Virus record (IMG/VR): IMGVR_UViG_3300010354_000216
Span: 1-38,942 of that record
Reading direction: 5' to 3' (one strand)
Length of the DNA: 38,942 nt
Source of the DNA: a virus
Below the pieces are notes generated by a model. It made no database searches and was not told the DNA's origin. It saw only the letters and a list, made by a program, of their open reading frames with translations. A program made the translations under genes and the position numbers. Shown here piece by piece: positions 15,401 to 23,073 of the stretch (its first letter is position 1; the number at the start of each line of letters is the position of its first letter).

Positions 15401-16078
15401 GGGTTTGTGGCTTTCTACGGTCCTTACATCGAGAACTCTGCTGGTCAGTACATCCCTGAGTCCCCTTACGTTACCGGCGTCGCTCTGCGTCGCTATCGTG
15501 CCGAAGGTTATCAGTTCCCGCCTGCTGGTGTGAAGTACCAACTCTCTGATGCCGTTGGCACTCAGATTGCTGTTAACTCCGCTCAGCAGAATCTTCTGAA
15601 CCCTGCTGGTTGCAACGTTTCGCGCTCTCTCCCTGGTTACCCTGACACTGCGGTGTTTATCTGGGGCGGTCGTACTCGCATCAACCCCGACGACGCTCAG
15701 CAGCGTCTGTACCAGTTTGTGAACACTCGCGTGATCATGAACGTGGTTTACGGTTCCCTCCGCAACGCCTTCGACAGCCAGATCTTCTCTGTTATTGACG
15801 GTTTCGGTGTGGTGTTCAACCAGATTGTCTCCGTGGGTAACAGCGTCCTCAGCCAACTCTACACTAATGGTGCATTGTTCGGCCGTCGTCCTTCCGATGC
15901 TTTCCAAGTCATCTGCGACGATCGCATCAACACTTCCGAGTCTCTTGAGAACGGAATTGTGAACGTGAAGGTGTTCGTCACTCCGGTCCCCACTCTTGAG
16001 CGCATCCAGATTGACCTGATTCGCGTTGCGATTGGTCAAATGAATCGTGAACTTGATTCCCAGGGTCTAGGAGGCTGA
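12485..16078 (+). CDS. tail sheath protein, unusually large (1197 aa)
   Basis: The start is ATG 12485, which has the classic sheath N-terminus (MATFSLGGGVTPGAPGVYIN) and AAGGAGG upstream; the frame is open further 5' but that is leader. Residues about 50-105 match sheath domain patterns (PIAITSLSDYKALVGG; YNVVDAFFKNAQVG), and 268-345 hold VRVPQDYIQCLNTAF with GYVITPTAYAQFD. The C-terminal 220 residues are typical: FYGPYIENSAGQYIPESPYV, a basic/aromatic segment, then a VFIWGGRTRINP and NGIVNVKVFVTPVPTLERI region. T4 sheath is about 660 aa. The extra length is a middle region (about 420-960) rich in Ser, Thr, Gly and Val, including a SHGLQTGYKVFF/YYVKVIDGDTFVLA module (607-655) seen in other phage surface proteins. 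The sheath contracts around the tube during injection. Confidence 0.85.
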   Translation: MATFSLGGGVTPGAPGVYINERAGNVASAAVADFSTTYLLVEAPENASTTVFPFNKPIAITSLSDYKALVGGTVPTGRITKLSYNVVDAFFKNAQVGDLRVVRVGTPNQIVEIEIFPSGEKIGTSGLPSALQAGNVVYAQIVLNGTRLVAGDGSTGYSAEGEWLGVPVTIPVDYVAGDEANNRRISAAIVNAIASAIESNPSIASSVYVRSSGLVVDLDPTSNSQNGFINVAATTFGGTVSVVTQVTPVGSIQVLTQGTYDIQNIVGLQQNAVRVPQDYIQCLNTAFDGQRDQGYVITPTAYAQFDAAGRAAVGAAGTALAADNNYKWMHLADCGPFLVTDINAYSNFTPHEAAEDLTTGSKYLVDNAVYTWVGSDVTYTRLNHQTLVGGYNALPAVAESANTVADGQKVGLLDSADFTFTSTGGSANIGKFTVSGNVWPVDYQIQEVTLSNKGADFSSLPDSVYVIAPPADSAVYGPYPTEVYIALTAADATAILTEVLASGGSVNQTTLPAGAFSVGSPTGSTVKATYTTPAWNLPVEINGQTSNLIENISGATAGVNTLHLPGTLQNPTDTYRLGFVSRTLFNPSAQISTGTGTYAGKAVFDVASHGLQTGYKVFFTQPVLDGMTTFLAGSNRNAVQAYYVKVIDGDTFVLANSLSNFSAGSYLSAPTGSVSTKPTILYTSTLGGSTTAVNLSELASVSLIRGRKYGFASGTIANQAANATSAPTPSSSNPTVSVFLNDSRTILGAEQIFPYGEDTSAGYLDGLQLVSPGSSTTVTANFITTPTVDQSYASEAYIVPAINAIFGGEFDPTATGSLALATSYVTAVGLANGDNAADLQGEITYLDGVYFDVVDSGYAPDGTTAVVNGDRIAVVFNGSSYGWVVVPAASLGGDLTSVGRVLYGAQVELSLTPEQTPPANLWRFDAVTSTEIIDLALRGVGFNGEPQAVFVEAGVDNVTRLYDDSQRYFNPQGFVAFYGPYIENSAGQYIPESPYVTGVALRRYRAEGYQFPPAGVKYQLSDAVGTQIAVNSAQQNLLNPAGCNVSRSLPGYPDTAVFIWGGRTRINPDDAQQRLYQFVNTRVIMNVVYGSLRNAFDSQIFSVIDGFGVVFNQIVSVGNSVLSQLYTNGALFGRRPSDAFQVICDDRINTSESLENGIVNVKVFVTPVPTLERIQIDLIRVAIGQMNRELDSQGLGG

Positions 16079-16082
16079 GCTT

Positions 16083-16370
16083 ATGGCAGAGAGAAACCAA
16101 GAGGTGAAATTACAACTGCCAACCTCTCTGTTTAATTTGCTCTCTCAAAAAGCAAAAGAGCAGGGTGTCTCTCTTGAGGCGCTCTGCCTTTATTTGCTTA
16201 ACCAAGACAGCAGTGTCGATTTAATTGAACCAACGTTTTACGGTTCTCTGAGCTTGCTCCAAGTGAGGGAAGAGGTGGAGAAAGTTCTCCTAAGTTCTTT
16301 GCCCGTCACGGACAAAAAGAAAAGAATCAGCAACCTGGAGGCAATGATGTCTCGCCGATACGTGAAGTAA
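16083..16370 (+). CDS. small protein, possible ribbon-helix-helix fold
   Basis: 95 aa, ATG 16083. Residues 7-37 (EVKLQLPTSLFNLLSQKAKE, then GVSLEALCLYLL) have the strand-helix-helix pattern of ribbon-helix-helix proteins, which bind DNA as dimers. The remainder is a helix with a basic end (KKKRISNLEAMMSRRYVK). It lies between the sheath and the gp25-like wedge, so a virion or regulatory role are both possible; this call rests on pattern only. Confidence 0.5.
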   Translation: MAERNQEVKLQLPTSLFNLLSQKAKEQGVSLEALCLYLLNQDSSVDLIEPTFYGSLSLLQVREEVEKVLLSSLPVTDKKKRISNLEAMMSRRYVK

Positions 16371-16371
16371 C

Positions 16372-16728
16372 ATGGCTACTATTCGCGGGTTGAGATACCC
16401 ACTTCAAGTTGCGAACGGCAACCTGGCCACTAGCACGGATTACGATTTGAAGGCGGAAGAAATTGTAAGCCTGGTCCAAACCCGCTACTTTGAGAGAGTT
16501 ATGCGGGCCAGTTATGGCGTAAGCGATAAAACTTTAGACGTAATTGATCCAGGTCTCATCAACTCCGAACTGCAGACCTCAATCTCTCAGAATGTTTCTG
16601 GTTTAACTTCTTTGTCCGTTCAAGGTGACTGGTTGACAAGTGGAGAAGACGGTGTGTACAAAGTTTTCATTGTCTACTCCATCGAAGGCGTTCCTCAACC
16701 TCCGCTTGAATTTGCATTGGCAAGCTAA
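16372..16728 (+). CDS. baseplate wedge protein, gp25/gpW-like
   Basis: 118 aa, ATG 16372. The family pattern is clear: RGLRYPLQVANGNLATSTDY, then an EEIVSLVQTRYFERVMRASYG segment matching the conserved helix with L-x-T-x-x-G/F-E-R-x-M-x-x-x-Y-G, then a C-terminal beta strand pair (VYKVFIVYSIEGV). gp25-like proteins seed sheath polymerisation and form the baseplate wedge core with gp6-like proteins (here the gene at 24132). Three bases separate it from the stop at 16370. Confidence 0.85.
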   Translation: MATIRGLRYPLQVANGNLATSTDYDLKAEEIVSLVQTRYFERVMRASYGVSDKTLDVIDPGLINSELQTSISQNVSGLTSLSVQGDWLTSGEDGVYKVFIVYSIEGVPQPPLEFALAS

Positions 16729-16730
16729 CC

Positions 16731-16740
16731 GGGTAAAACC
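16731..16740 (+). promoter_or_regulatory. GGGTAAAACC element (5 of 11) before the portal gene
   Basis: Perfect copy in the 41-base gap between the wedge and portal genes, 30 bases upstream of ATG 16770. TATAAA follows at 16742-16747. Confidence 0.55.
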
Positions 16741-16769
16741 CTATAAACGTGTGACTCTTAGAGGGTTGA

Positions 16770-18446
16770 ATGGCGAAAAGATTTAAGACTTCCCCTGTAC
16801 CCAACGGTGAGGTCGCCTCCTACACCAGCGACCCGTATAATCTTAGTTCGATTTACATGTTCGGGTCCAGTTCCCCTTTTACGGGGACTGGTAACACGAT
16901 TGTAAGACCTTCGGACGATTTGCTGATCTCCAAGGGCGGCAATCGTGCGCTGTCGGTCTATCAAAGATTATTGAATGACGAACAAGTCCAATCCTGTTTC
17001 TCTAAGTTACTTCAAGAAGTGACTTCGAGGCCCTGGTACGTAGAGGAATACAGCAACAAACCAGGAGACTTAGCGGTTAGAGACTTTGTAGCCGAAATTT
17101 TGGAAGAGATTGATGTAGACAACATTTACAAAGGTTTGGGTGAGGCGCTGATCGTTGGGTTCAGTGTTGGTGAAGTGATGTGGAAGAAAACCAAACGCGG
17201 GGTGGTCCCCTTTGACTTCCGTATGAGAGATCAGCGCCGGTTTGTGTTTCAGGAGTCGGAGGATTCGCAAACAGGTTTCGCCATGCGCTGCCTCACCTTT
17301 AATCGCATGTTTGAAGGCGTAGAACTCCCTGCACGCAAATTTATTGTCAACCGGTTCTGGGCTCACCATAACGGTGACCCTTATGGTTCATCTCTCGGAA
17401 GAATTCTTTACCCCTTGGTAAAATTTCGTCGCAGAGCGATTGAGTCCTACGTGCTCTACGGTGACCGTTATGCTACGCCTACTGCAGTAGCAACTGCCCC
17501 CCTCAGCGCATCCACAAAAGAACTGGAGAATCTATACAGTTTGCTCTCCAACTTGTCTCAGGAAACTGCCGTCATTCTACCAGAAGGCTACCAGCTCGAT
17601 TTTGCCAATCCTTCGGGGAGTCCAGATGTATTCAAAAATTTAATTGACTACATTGACAAAGAGATTAGCGTGCTAATTTGCGGAGAAAACGAGGCTGGAC
17701 AAGCTGAGGCTGGCTCTCGCGCCTCCTCTCAAGTGGCTAACTTGGTGCGCATTGTTAAAGCTTCTGAGCTGTCGGAAACAATCTCTCAGGTTTTGACTCA
17801 ATCTCTAGTTCGCTGGATTGTGGACCTGAACTTTGGTGTCGATGTCGCCGCTCCCACGATTAGTCGGGAGTTTCGCATCGAAGAGTCAACCATTACTGTG
17901 CCTGACCTTTCTTTGTTAATTCAGTCAGGGTTTAAACCCAAGAAAGAGTGGGTTGAACGGCATTTCAAAGTGGAACTGGAAGATGAGGAGCCAGCTGGTC
18001 CCGGGGAAGAGGAAGGTGAAAAAACCACTTATGACCCCGAGGCAGATGCCAACCTGTTTGAGAACACTTTTGGTGCTGAAGCTGCTCCTGCGGAAGAAAC
18101 TGCTCCGGCTGAAGTTGCTCCTGCTGAAGCTGCTCCTGCGGAAGAAACTGCTCCGGCTGAAGTTGCTCCTGCTGAAGCTGCTCCTGCGGAAGAAGCTGCT
18201 CCTGCTGAAGCTGCTCCTGCGGAAGAAGCTGCTCCTACGGAAGAAGTCAGCTTGGAAGACCTGTTAGGGGAAGAGGAGGAGGAAGAAGGGGAGCCCACCG
18301 CTGAAGCTGCTCCGGCTGAAGAAGTCGCTCCAACTGAAGAAGTCAGCTTGGAAGACCTGTTAGGGGAAGAGGAGGAGGAAGAAGAAGATAATCTGGAAAA
18401 CTTTTTAGTCGAGGAGGAAACCACAGATACGGAGGGTAAAACCTGA
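16770..18446 (+). CDS. portal protein (Mu gp29/DUF935-like) with acidic repeat tail
   Basis: 558 aa. Residues about 1-405 match the DUF935/Mu gp29 portal family: VYQRLLNDEQVQSCFSKLL, then TSRPWYVEEY, GLGEALIVGFSVGEVMWK, NRFWAHHNGDPYGSSLGRIL, then a segment with AVILPEGYQLDF and LICGENEAGQAEAGSRAS. The portal is the dodecameric ring through which DNA enters and leaves the capsid. The last 155 residues are an added low-complexity tail of PAEEAAPAE and EVAPAE units and long Glu runs, with two copies of a TEEVSLEDLLGEEEEEE block. Such an acidic tail is not standard for portals; a role in binding scaffold or terminase is inference. A GGGTAAAACC element ends the coding region. Confidence 0.8.
   Translation: MAKRFKTSPVPNGEVASYTSDPYNLSSIYMFGSSSPFTGTGNTIVRPSDDLLISKGGNRALSVYQRLLNDEQVQSCFSKLLQEVTSRPWYVEEYSNKPGDLAVRDFVAEILEEIDVDNIYKGLGEALIVGFSVGEVMWKKTKRGVVPFDFRMRDQRRFVFQESEDSQTGFAMRCLTFNRMFEGVELPARKFIVNRFWAHHNGDPYGSSLGRILYPLVKFRRRAIESYVLYGDRYATPTAVATAPLSASTKELENLYSLLSNLSQETAVILPEGYQLDFANPSGSPDVFKNLIDYIDKEISVLICGENEAGQAEAGSRASSQVANLVRIVKASELSETISQVLTQSLVRWIVDLNFGVDVAAPTISREFRIEESTITVPDLSLLIQSGFKPKKEWVERHFKVELEDEEPAGPGEEEGEKTTYDPEADANLFENTFGAEAAPAEETAPAEVAPAEAAPAEETAPAEVAPAEAAPAEEAAPAEAAPAEEAAPTEEVSLEDLLGEEEEEEGEPTAEAAPAEEVAPTEEVSLEDLLGEEEEEEEDNLENFLVEEETTDTEGKT
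18073..18392 (+). repeat. tandem and dispersed repeats coding the portal's acidic tail
   Basis: GCTGCTCCTGCGGAAGAA-type units alternate in tandem (period about 48 and 30 bases) over 18073-18250, and a block of about 50 bases coding for EEVSLEDLLGEEEEEE occurs twice, from 18239 and from 18335. High identity at DNA level suggests recent slippage or recombination. Confidence 0.8.
18434..18443 (+). promoter_or_regulatory. GGGTAAAACC element (6 of 11)
   Basis: Perfect copy straddling the last codons of the portal gene, 16 bases upstream of the protease ATG. Confidence 0.5.
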
Positions 18447-18449
18447 GTA

Positions 18450-20612
18450 ATGGATACCATGAATAGCAAGGTGACAACAAAACGTGTGCACGTATTCAAG
18501 GCGGGCGATCAAACCTCCGCTCAAGGTGTATCAAGGAGTTTCACTCCAAAGGAGCTTCAAGAAGTAGTAGACACTTACGACCCCGGCGTCCATGAAGCAC
18601 CTCTCGTTATTGGACACTCCGGGGACAACGACAGCGTTCCTGCCTACGGCTGGATTAAAAAGTTTGTTCGCGACGGAGACAATCTTTACGCGGACGTGGA
18701 CTTCACAGACCCTGCAAAGGAACTTGTGAAGAATAAACACTACCGTAAAGTGTCCATCTCCTTTTACTCTCCTGACAGCCAAATTAACCCGCATAAAGGA
18801 AAGTGGAGCGCCCGGCACTTGGCGTTGTTGGGGGCTTCACCCCCGGCTGTAAAAGGTTTAGAGCCATTCACTTTCTCTGAGGAAGAGGGTGTGCTTGACT
18901 TCGCCGCCGAGGTCACTCTTGACGCAGTTTTCGATGACGAGCTTGGCCCCACCATGATTGTGGAAAAAAGCCCGTTAGAGATGCTAAAAGAGAAACTTGA
19001 GGAAGCCCGTGAGAGTCTCTCCCCGGTCACTCAAGAACTCGAACAAAGCTCTGAAGAACAGGGCGAAAACAACGTATCTGAAGCTGCTAGCCAAGGCGAG
19101 GCGGCTGATACCTCCGATAAACCCAACCAGCAGTTTTCTGAAATGGACAAAAAAGAAAAGCGCCCAGGCGCTAAAGCCGCTGAGTCTACTCAGCAAACCG
19201 CCAATCTTGAGACTAAAATGCCCGAAGAACCGTTTGCTGAAAGTGGCAAAATTGCTCGCAAAAAAGCCGCTGGCGCTCATGGCCAATCTGTTCAAGTTGT
19301 AGAAGAAATCCACAGCGAGAGCGAAGACGAAGGGTCTGAAGTTGCTGAATTTGACGAAGTCAGCCACAAAACCGTAGTCAACGGTAAGGTGAAGTTTGGC
19401 ACTCACAAAGTTAACGAGGAGGAAGACGTTACTGGCCGAGGTGACACCGCCCGCTCGAAAGACGACAGTTACGCTGACCGCCAAGCTGTGGGCAAAGATG
19501 GTGCAGGTGCAGTGGGTGTAGACCGCGAGGGAGTTGCTAAAAGCGGCGCCCAAGAGGCTGACCGCATTAACTCTGACAAGAAGTCTGTCAAAAGCGGAGA
19601 ACAAGACGCTGATCGCGACAAAGCTGGCGTGGACGGCCACGCCGTCAAGAGCGAAGAAGGCGTTGGCGAAGATCGCTGGGCGGGCCAAGAAGAAACCGGG
19701 GGCAAGCGCGCAATGGAAAACGACCAATACGCTAAGCCAGATGTCGGTCTAGATGAAGCGGTTAAACCCGGCATTTCTAGCGGCACCGACCCTTACGGCA
19801 AAGACGAAGGGGCTACCAAAGTTCCAACCATCAGCGAAGAATCTCCTGACAACCTTGAGATGGCTGTGGATCTTGAGAGCGTGGAAGGTAACAAAACCGT
19901 TCGCGTCATGCGTCAAACCTCTGGTCAAAAACGTGCCCCTCTGAAGGGTGGCGCTATTGATCACGCGGAGGGCAAAAAGGTTAAGACCCAAAGCGGCGAG
20001 ATCGAGGAGGACGAGGATGAAAAAGACCCAATGACTCCAACCGGTAAAGGTTCCACCTACGTCGAAGGCGAAGACAACGAGGATGGCGAAGACACAGAGT
20101 TCTCCGAAACCGAAGATTTCTGCGGACCCGGAATGTCTTACGGCGGCATGGGCTCCACCAATCAAGCTCCTCCTGTCGGAATGGGTCAACAACTTTTCGA
20201 GGAGTTGCAAGCTCTGAAGGCTGAGAACGCCCGCCTCAAGCGCGATTACGAAGAGCAGCAAATGAGTGCCCGTCGTGACAAAATCGCTCGCTTTGTCGAA
20301 AACCTTTATGCAGAAGGTAAGATGACCGACGGCGTCATGCCTCAGTCTACTTTGCAGCATTATTGCGAAGGTTTGGAGTTCGGCACCCTTGAGTTCTCCG
20401 AAGGGGAAACCCCTGCTACCAAGTTGCTCGGCTTGCTTGACAGGCTCCCTAACTTGGTATATTTCGGTGAAGTTGCCGTTGGCGCCGGTGCCAATAACCT
20501 CGATGACGAAGACCTCAGCCCCCACGAATTGGCTCTCAAATACGTGGAAAATGGTGAGTGCTCTGATTACACCGAGGGCCTCAAGAAGGCAATGTTTGGC
20601 CGCACTAAGTGA
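18450..20612 (+). CDS. capsid maturation protease and scaffold (Mu gpI-like)
   Basis: 720 aa, ATG 18450 (ATG 18459 is an alternative). The N-terminal 140 residues match the Mu-like gpI protease family: HVFKAGDQTSAQGVSRSFTP, then YDPGVHEAPLVIGHSGD, PAYGWIKKF, KHYRKVSISFYSPDS and HLALLGASPPAVKGLEPF. H55 and a serine of KVSISFY (S102 or S104) are candidate catalytic residues, unproven. The middle (about 190-570) is very acidic and repetitive (EADRINSD/KSGEQDADRDKAG type units). The C-terminal part has a coiled coil (QLFEELQALKAENARLKRDY) and a conserved-looking end. In Mu the full-length product cleaves itself and the C-terminal portion serves as scaffold (gpZ); the same arrangement is likely here. 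Confidence 0.75.
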   Translation: MDTMNSKVTTKRVHVFKAGDQTSAQGVSRSFTPKELQEVVDTYDPGVHEAPLVIGHSGDNDSVPAYGWIKKFVRDGDNLYADVDFTDPAKELVKNKHYRKVSISFYSPDSQINPHKGKWSARHLALLGASPPAVKGLEPFTFSEEEGVLDFAAEVTLDAVFDDELGPTMIVEKSPLEMLKEKLEEARESLSPVTQELEQSSEEQGENNVSEAASQGEAADTSDKPNQQFSEMDKKEKRPGAKAAESTQQTANLETKMPEEPFAESGKIARKKAAGAHGQSVQVVEEIHSESEDEGSEVAEFDEVSHKTVVNGKVKFGTHKVNEEEDVTGRGDTARSKDDSYADRQAVGKDGAGAVGVDREGVAKSGAQEADRINSDKKSVKSGEQDADRDKAGVDGHAVKSEEGVGEDRWAGQEETGGKRAMENDQYAKPDVGLDEAVKPGISSGTDPYGKDEGATKVPTISEESPDNLEMAVDLESVEGNKTVRVMRQTSGQKRAPLKGGAIDHAEGKKVKTQSGEIEEDEDEKDPMTPTGKGSTYVEGEDNEDGEDTEFSETEDFCGPGMSYGGMGSTNQAPPVGMGQQLFEELQALKAENARLKRDYEEQQMSARRDKIARFVENLYAEGKMTDGVMPQSTLQHYCEGLEFGTLEFSEGETPATKLLGLLDRLPNLVYFGEVAVGAGANNLDDEDLSPHELALKYVENGECSDYTEGLKKAMFGRTK

Positions 20613-20615
20613 GTC

Positions 20616-21350
20616 ATGGATCTCCTCTCCCTAGTAAGCACTGTAACGAAGCGGAGGGGAGATTACTTCTCCCAAGCCAAAACTTTGGCTCGCAAGTACA
20701 AGACTCAACCTACTCTTGAAGACAACATGTTTAAAGAGGCTAAAGCGATTGTTTTAGCCTTGAGAGACAAACAAATTAAGTGGGAAGAGTACCAGCGGTC
20801 TTTGGTAGACAAAACTTTGATCTCTGCCTTAACCGCTGTTTACCTGGGTGCAAAAGACGCTCAACCTCAAGCCAAGATGGAAAAGGCTTGGCCCACTGTT
20901 GTCGGCGACATGCTTCCTCCCTTGATCAAATTTCTTGGAGAGACAAAAGCAAGGTTAGATGCTGGCGTTCTTCGAATTGGCGATAACACAGTGGACTTTG
21001 CGGATTACATCCCCGACGACATTCTGGACGACCCGGCTTACGACACGGATAGTCCTGCAATGCAAGCCGCTATTAACGCCGGTAACGGAAGAAGTTGGCC
21101 CGCACTTTTTGGTCGAGTCGTGAGGTATCTGTCTACTCCCACGTTTTCTTTCTTCAACCTCGGAGAATATTTCGTGCGACAAGAGCAAGGATTCGGTGAA
21201 ATGCGACGTGCCGCAAAACGCGACAAACGTACCTGCCCGGACTGTAAAACTTGGGACGCCCAAGGTTGGCAACCCATTGGATCTTTACCGATGCCCGGAA
21301 GAGGTTGCCGGTGCTATGATCGCTGTCGTTGCGAAATTGAATACCGCTAG
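20616..21350 (+). CDS. head morphogenesis protein (Mu gpF / SPP1 gp7-like)
   Basis: 244 aa, ATG 20616, three bases after the protease stop. N-terminal helical region (ETKARLDAGVLRIGDN after DMLPPLIKFLG), then a central domain, then a C-terminal Cys cluster: C207-P-D-C210, and GCRCYDRCRC with C231, C233, C237, C239, followed by EIEYR. The phrase WQPIGSLPMPGRGCRC is characteristic of the minor head protein gpF/gp7 family, which enters the procapsid with the portal. The cysteines could bind zinc. The stop abuts a GGGTAAACC element. Confidence 0.75.
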   Translation: MDLLSLVSTVTKRRGDYFSQAKTLARKYKTQPTLEDNMFKEAKAIVLALRDKQIKWEEYQRSLVDKTLISALTAVYLGAKDAQPQAKMEKAWPTVVGDMLPPLIKFLGETKARLDAGVLRIGDNTVDFADYIPDDILDDPAYDTDSPAMQAAINAGNGRSWPALFGRVVRYLSTPTFSFFNLGEYFVRQEQGFGEMRRAAKRDKRTCPDCKTWDAQGWQPIGSLPMPGRGCRCYDRCRCEIEYR

Positions 21351-21358
21351 GGTAAACC
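21350..21358 (+). promoter_or_regulatory. GGGTAAACC element (7 of 11), leader of the decoration gene
   Basis: Overlaps the last base of the upstream stop and is 80 bases before ATG 21430. Nothing else is seen in the gap 21351-21429, and the start has no Shine-Dalgarno sequence. Confidence 0.45.
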
Positions 21359-21429
21359 TTAGCAGCTTAACTGGGTGAAAAACAAGTCCCAGAGCAAACA
21401 AACTTGAAGTCCATTTCTTAAAGACAAAC

Positions 21430-21891
21430 ATGTCCTTGAACATCGCCCCCGTGTACGCTAAGCAGTACATCCGCTACGCTGAAACTTGGGAAGCTGCTAC
21501 AGACAAAGAAACTCCCGGTATCGGTGAAGTTGAAATCGGTGAGTTCCGCGCTGTTCAGTATGCCACTTATGCCGGCGCCGGCAAAGTTGCTGCTGGTGAC
21601 GCTTTCGACACCCAGCCTGACACCATTGTTGGTGTGAATCAGGCTTACATCCCCACCGCACTTTCCCAACCTCACACAGCCCGTCAAGCAAGTGTCGCAT
21701 CCAGCGGCATGCTCTTGATCGAAGTTGCTCCCACCTCCGGCGCCATTGCCCTCAATTCCCCCCTGGAAATTGACCTGGTTGGTCGCGCCACCGCTGCCGG
21801 CACTGCCGTGACTTGCAACGGCGCTGCCCCTTACATTCGCGAGGTTGTTGAGATCGGCGGTCGTAAGATCGCTCTCGTCAACTTCGCCTGA
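21430..21891 (+). CDS. probable capsid decoration protein (DUF2190-like)
   Basis: 153 aa, ATG 21430. All-beta, Gly/Ala/Val-rich sequence, with VAAGDAFDTQPDTIVGVNQA and SSGMLLIEVAPTSGAIALNS followed by LEIDLVGRATAAGTAVTC. This is the repeating beta layout of DUF2190-like capsid cement proteins, which sit on the outer capsid and stabilise it. Its place immediately before the capsid gene supports this. Similarity is by pattern only. Confidence 0.6.
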   Translation: MSLNIAPVYAKQYIRYAETWEAATDKETPGIGEVEIGEFRAVQYATYAGAGKVAAGDAFDTQPDTIVGVNQAYIPTALSQPHTARQASVASSGMLLIEVAPTSGAIALNSPLEIDLVGRATAAGTAVTCNGAAPYIREVVEIGGRKIALVNFA

Positions 21892-21993
21892 TAAACAGGG
21901 TTGGGCGACCGCAGTCGTTAGGCAAACAGCTTAAAGAGACACGGTGTAAGACCCAACCTTTGAAGACGTTTTAACTTTCGGAGCCTCCCTCCC
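21892..21993 (+). promoter_or_regulatory. leader of the major capsid gene with inverted repeat
   Basis: 102-base gap without a gene. GGTTGGG at 21899-21905 and CCCAACC at 21952-21958 are perfect inverted arms 46 bases apart, so the leader may fold. CGGAG at 21979-21983 is a possible but distant ribosome binding site for ATG 21994. Confidence 0.35.
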
Positions 21994-23046
21994 ATGATGA
22001 ACCTCCAGCAAACCTATGCTGGCGTAGACCCAATTCTGACTACGCTTGCACAAGGTTTCAACCTTCCTTCCACCAACATCGCGAACTTCATCGCGCCTGT
22101 TGTGGACACCCCTACCCGTGCCGGTAAGATTCTGCGCTTCGGCAAAGAGCAGTTCGCCATCAATGACTTCCGCCGTGCGCCCGGTACGAACATTCCTTAT
22201 GTTCAGAGCCGTTACGACAGCGAGCCCTACGCGCTTGAGCAAGAAGTTGCTGCGTGGGAACTCCCTGAAGAAGTCATCGAGAACGCTGGCGAAGGCCCCG
22301 CGCAGGTTGACCTCCGTGCGATCGAAACTCGCAACACCATGTCTCGTTTGATGAACTCTTACGAGTACACTGTTGCTCAAGCCGTTTCGGTCACCGGTTC
22401 CTATAACCCTTACGAGCCTTCCGCTGGCGCTGGCACTCAAACCGGTCTTGGTTTTACCAGCTGGGCTAACTTCAAGACAGCCTACAGCACCAAAGCTGGT
22501 GGCGCCGACTGGTCCAACGATCTGTCTAACCCGATCGAAGACGTTCTCAGCCTGAAGCGTTCTGTCGCCAACCAGATCGGTATTCGCCCGCACTCCATGG
22601 TGCTCGGCACCGCCGTGTTCGACCAGTTGCTGACCAACAAGGACATCCTTGATCGTATCCGTTACACCACTGCCGATTCAATTGACACCGACATTCTTGC
22701 CCGTTACTTCGGTCTTGAGCGCGGTCTTCGTGTGGCAGAGGGTCGTTATTTGGCCAACGACGGTAAGCTCCTGCCCGTGTTCCCTGAGAACGGCGTCTTG
22801 CTGTTCTACAGCCCTAACGGTCCTTCCGACTCCGTGATGCCTGCCGGTGGCGCTAACGCTGCTACCCCCGCATTTGCTTACACCTACCAGCTCACTGGCA
22901 CTCCTACGGTTCGCCCCGAGTACTACATCCGTGAGCGTCGTGTTGTTCGCGCCGAAATCACTGTCGAGCGCGTTGTTAACCTGGTTGGTCTTGGAGCCAC
23001 TGGTCTTATCGGTTCTGGCGCAATGATCACCAACGTCCTTTCCTGA
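21994..23046 (+). CDS. major capsid protein
   Basis: 350 aa, ATG 21994 (a second ATG follows at 21997). It has the layout of HK97-fold capsid proteins of the lambda gpE/Mu type: N-terminal FNLPSTNIANFIAPVVDTPT, an extended arm with FAINDFRRAPGTNIPYVQ, central helical IRPHSMVLGTAVFDQLL and RIRYTTADSIDTDILARYFG, then a beta region and RPEYYIRERRVVRAEITVE at the end. It forms the icosahedral shell. Codons here are strongly biased to C-ending forms, as expected of a very highly expressed gene. The strong terminator that follows the tail tube gene closes this transcription unit. Confidence 0.85.
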   Translation: MMNLQQTYAGVDPILTTLAQGFNLPSTNIANFIAPVVDTPTRAGKILRFGKEQFAINDFRRAPGTNIPYVQSRYDSEPYALEQEVAAWELPEEVIENAGEGPAQVDLRAIETRNTMSRLMNSYEYTVAQAVSVTGSYNPYEPSAGAGTQTGLGFTSWANFKTAYSTKAGGADWSNDLSNPIEDVLSLKRSVANQIGIRPHSMVLGTAVFDQLLTNKDILDRIRYTTADSIDTDILARYFGLERGLRVAEGRYLANDGKLLPVFPENGVLLFYSPNGPSDSVMPAGGANAATPAFAYTYQLTGTPTVRPEYYIRERRVVRAEITVERVVNLVGLGATGLIGSGAMITNVLS

Positions 23047-23058
23047 TAGGAAAGGTAA

Positions 23059-23073
23059 TAAGGAGGTGACACC
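23059..23073 (+). promoter_or_regulatory. near-perfect ribosome binding site of the tail tube gene
   Basis: AAGGAGGTGA at 23060-23069 is fully complementary to the 3' end of bacterial 16S rRNA and lies four bases before ATG 23074. Most starts in this window have no such site, so this one is likely very strongly translated. Confidence 0.8.

Noticed and set aside
14054-16039. A 661-codon open frame on the minus strand inside the tail sheath gene
   Set aside because: It mirrors the sheath gene's strong codon bias. The protein has no recognisable motif, no ribosome binding site and odd Asn/Arg/Ser/Val composition, while the + strand frame is a clear sheath.
17953-18267. Lys/Leu repeat protein in another + frame at the portal tail
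   Set aside because: It is the shifted reading of GCTCCTGCGGAAGAA-type repeats and has no start context; the portal frame continues through the same DNA.
18984-20525. Two long minus-strand frames opposite the protease/scaffold gene
   Set aside because: They are reverse-complement shadows of Glu/Lys-rich repeats, giving Phe/Leu/Ala-rich translations that mimic membrane proteins.
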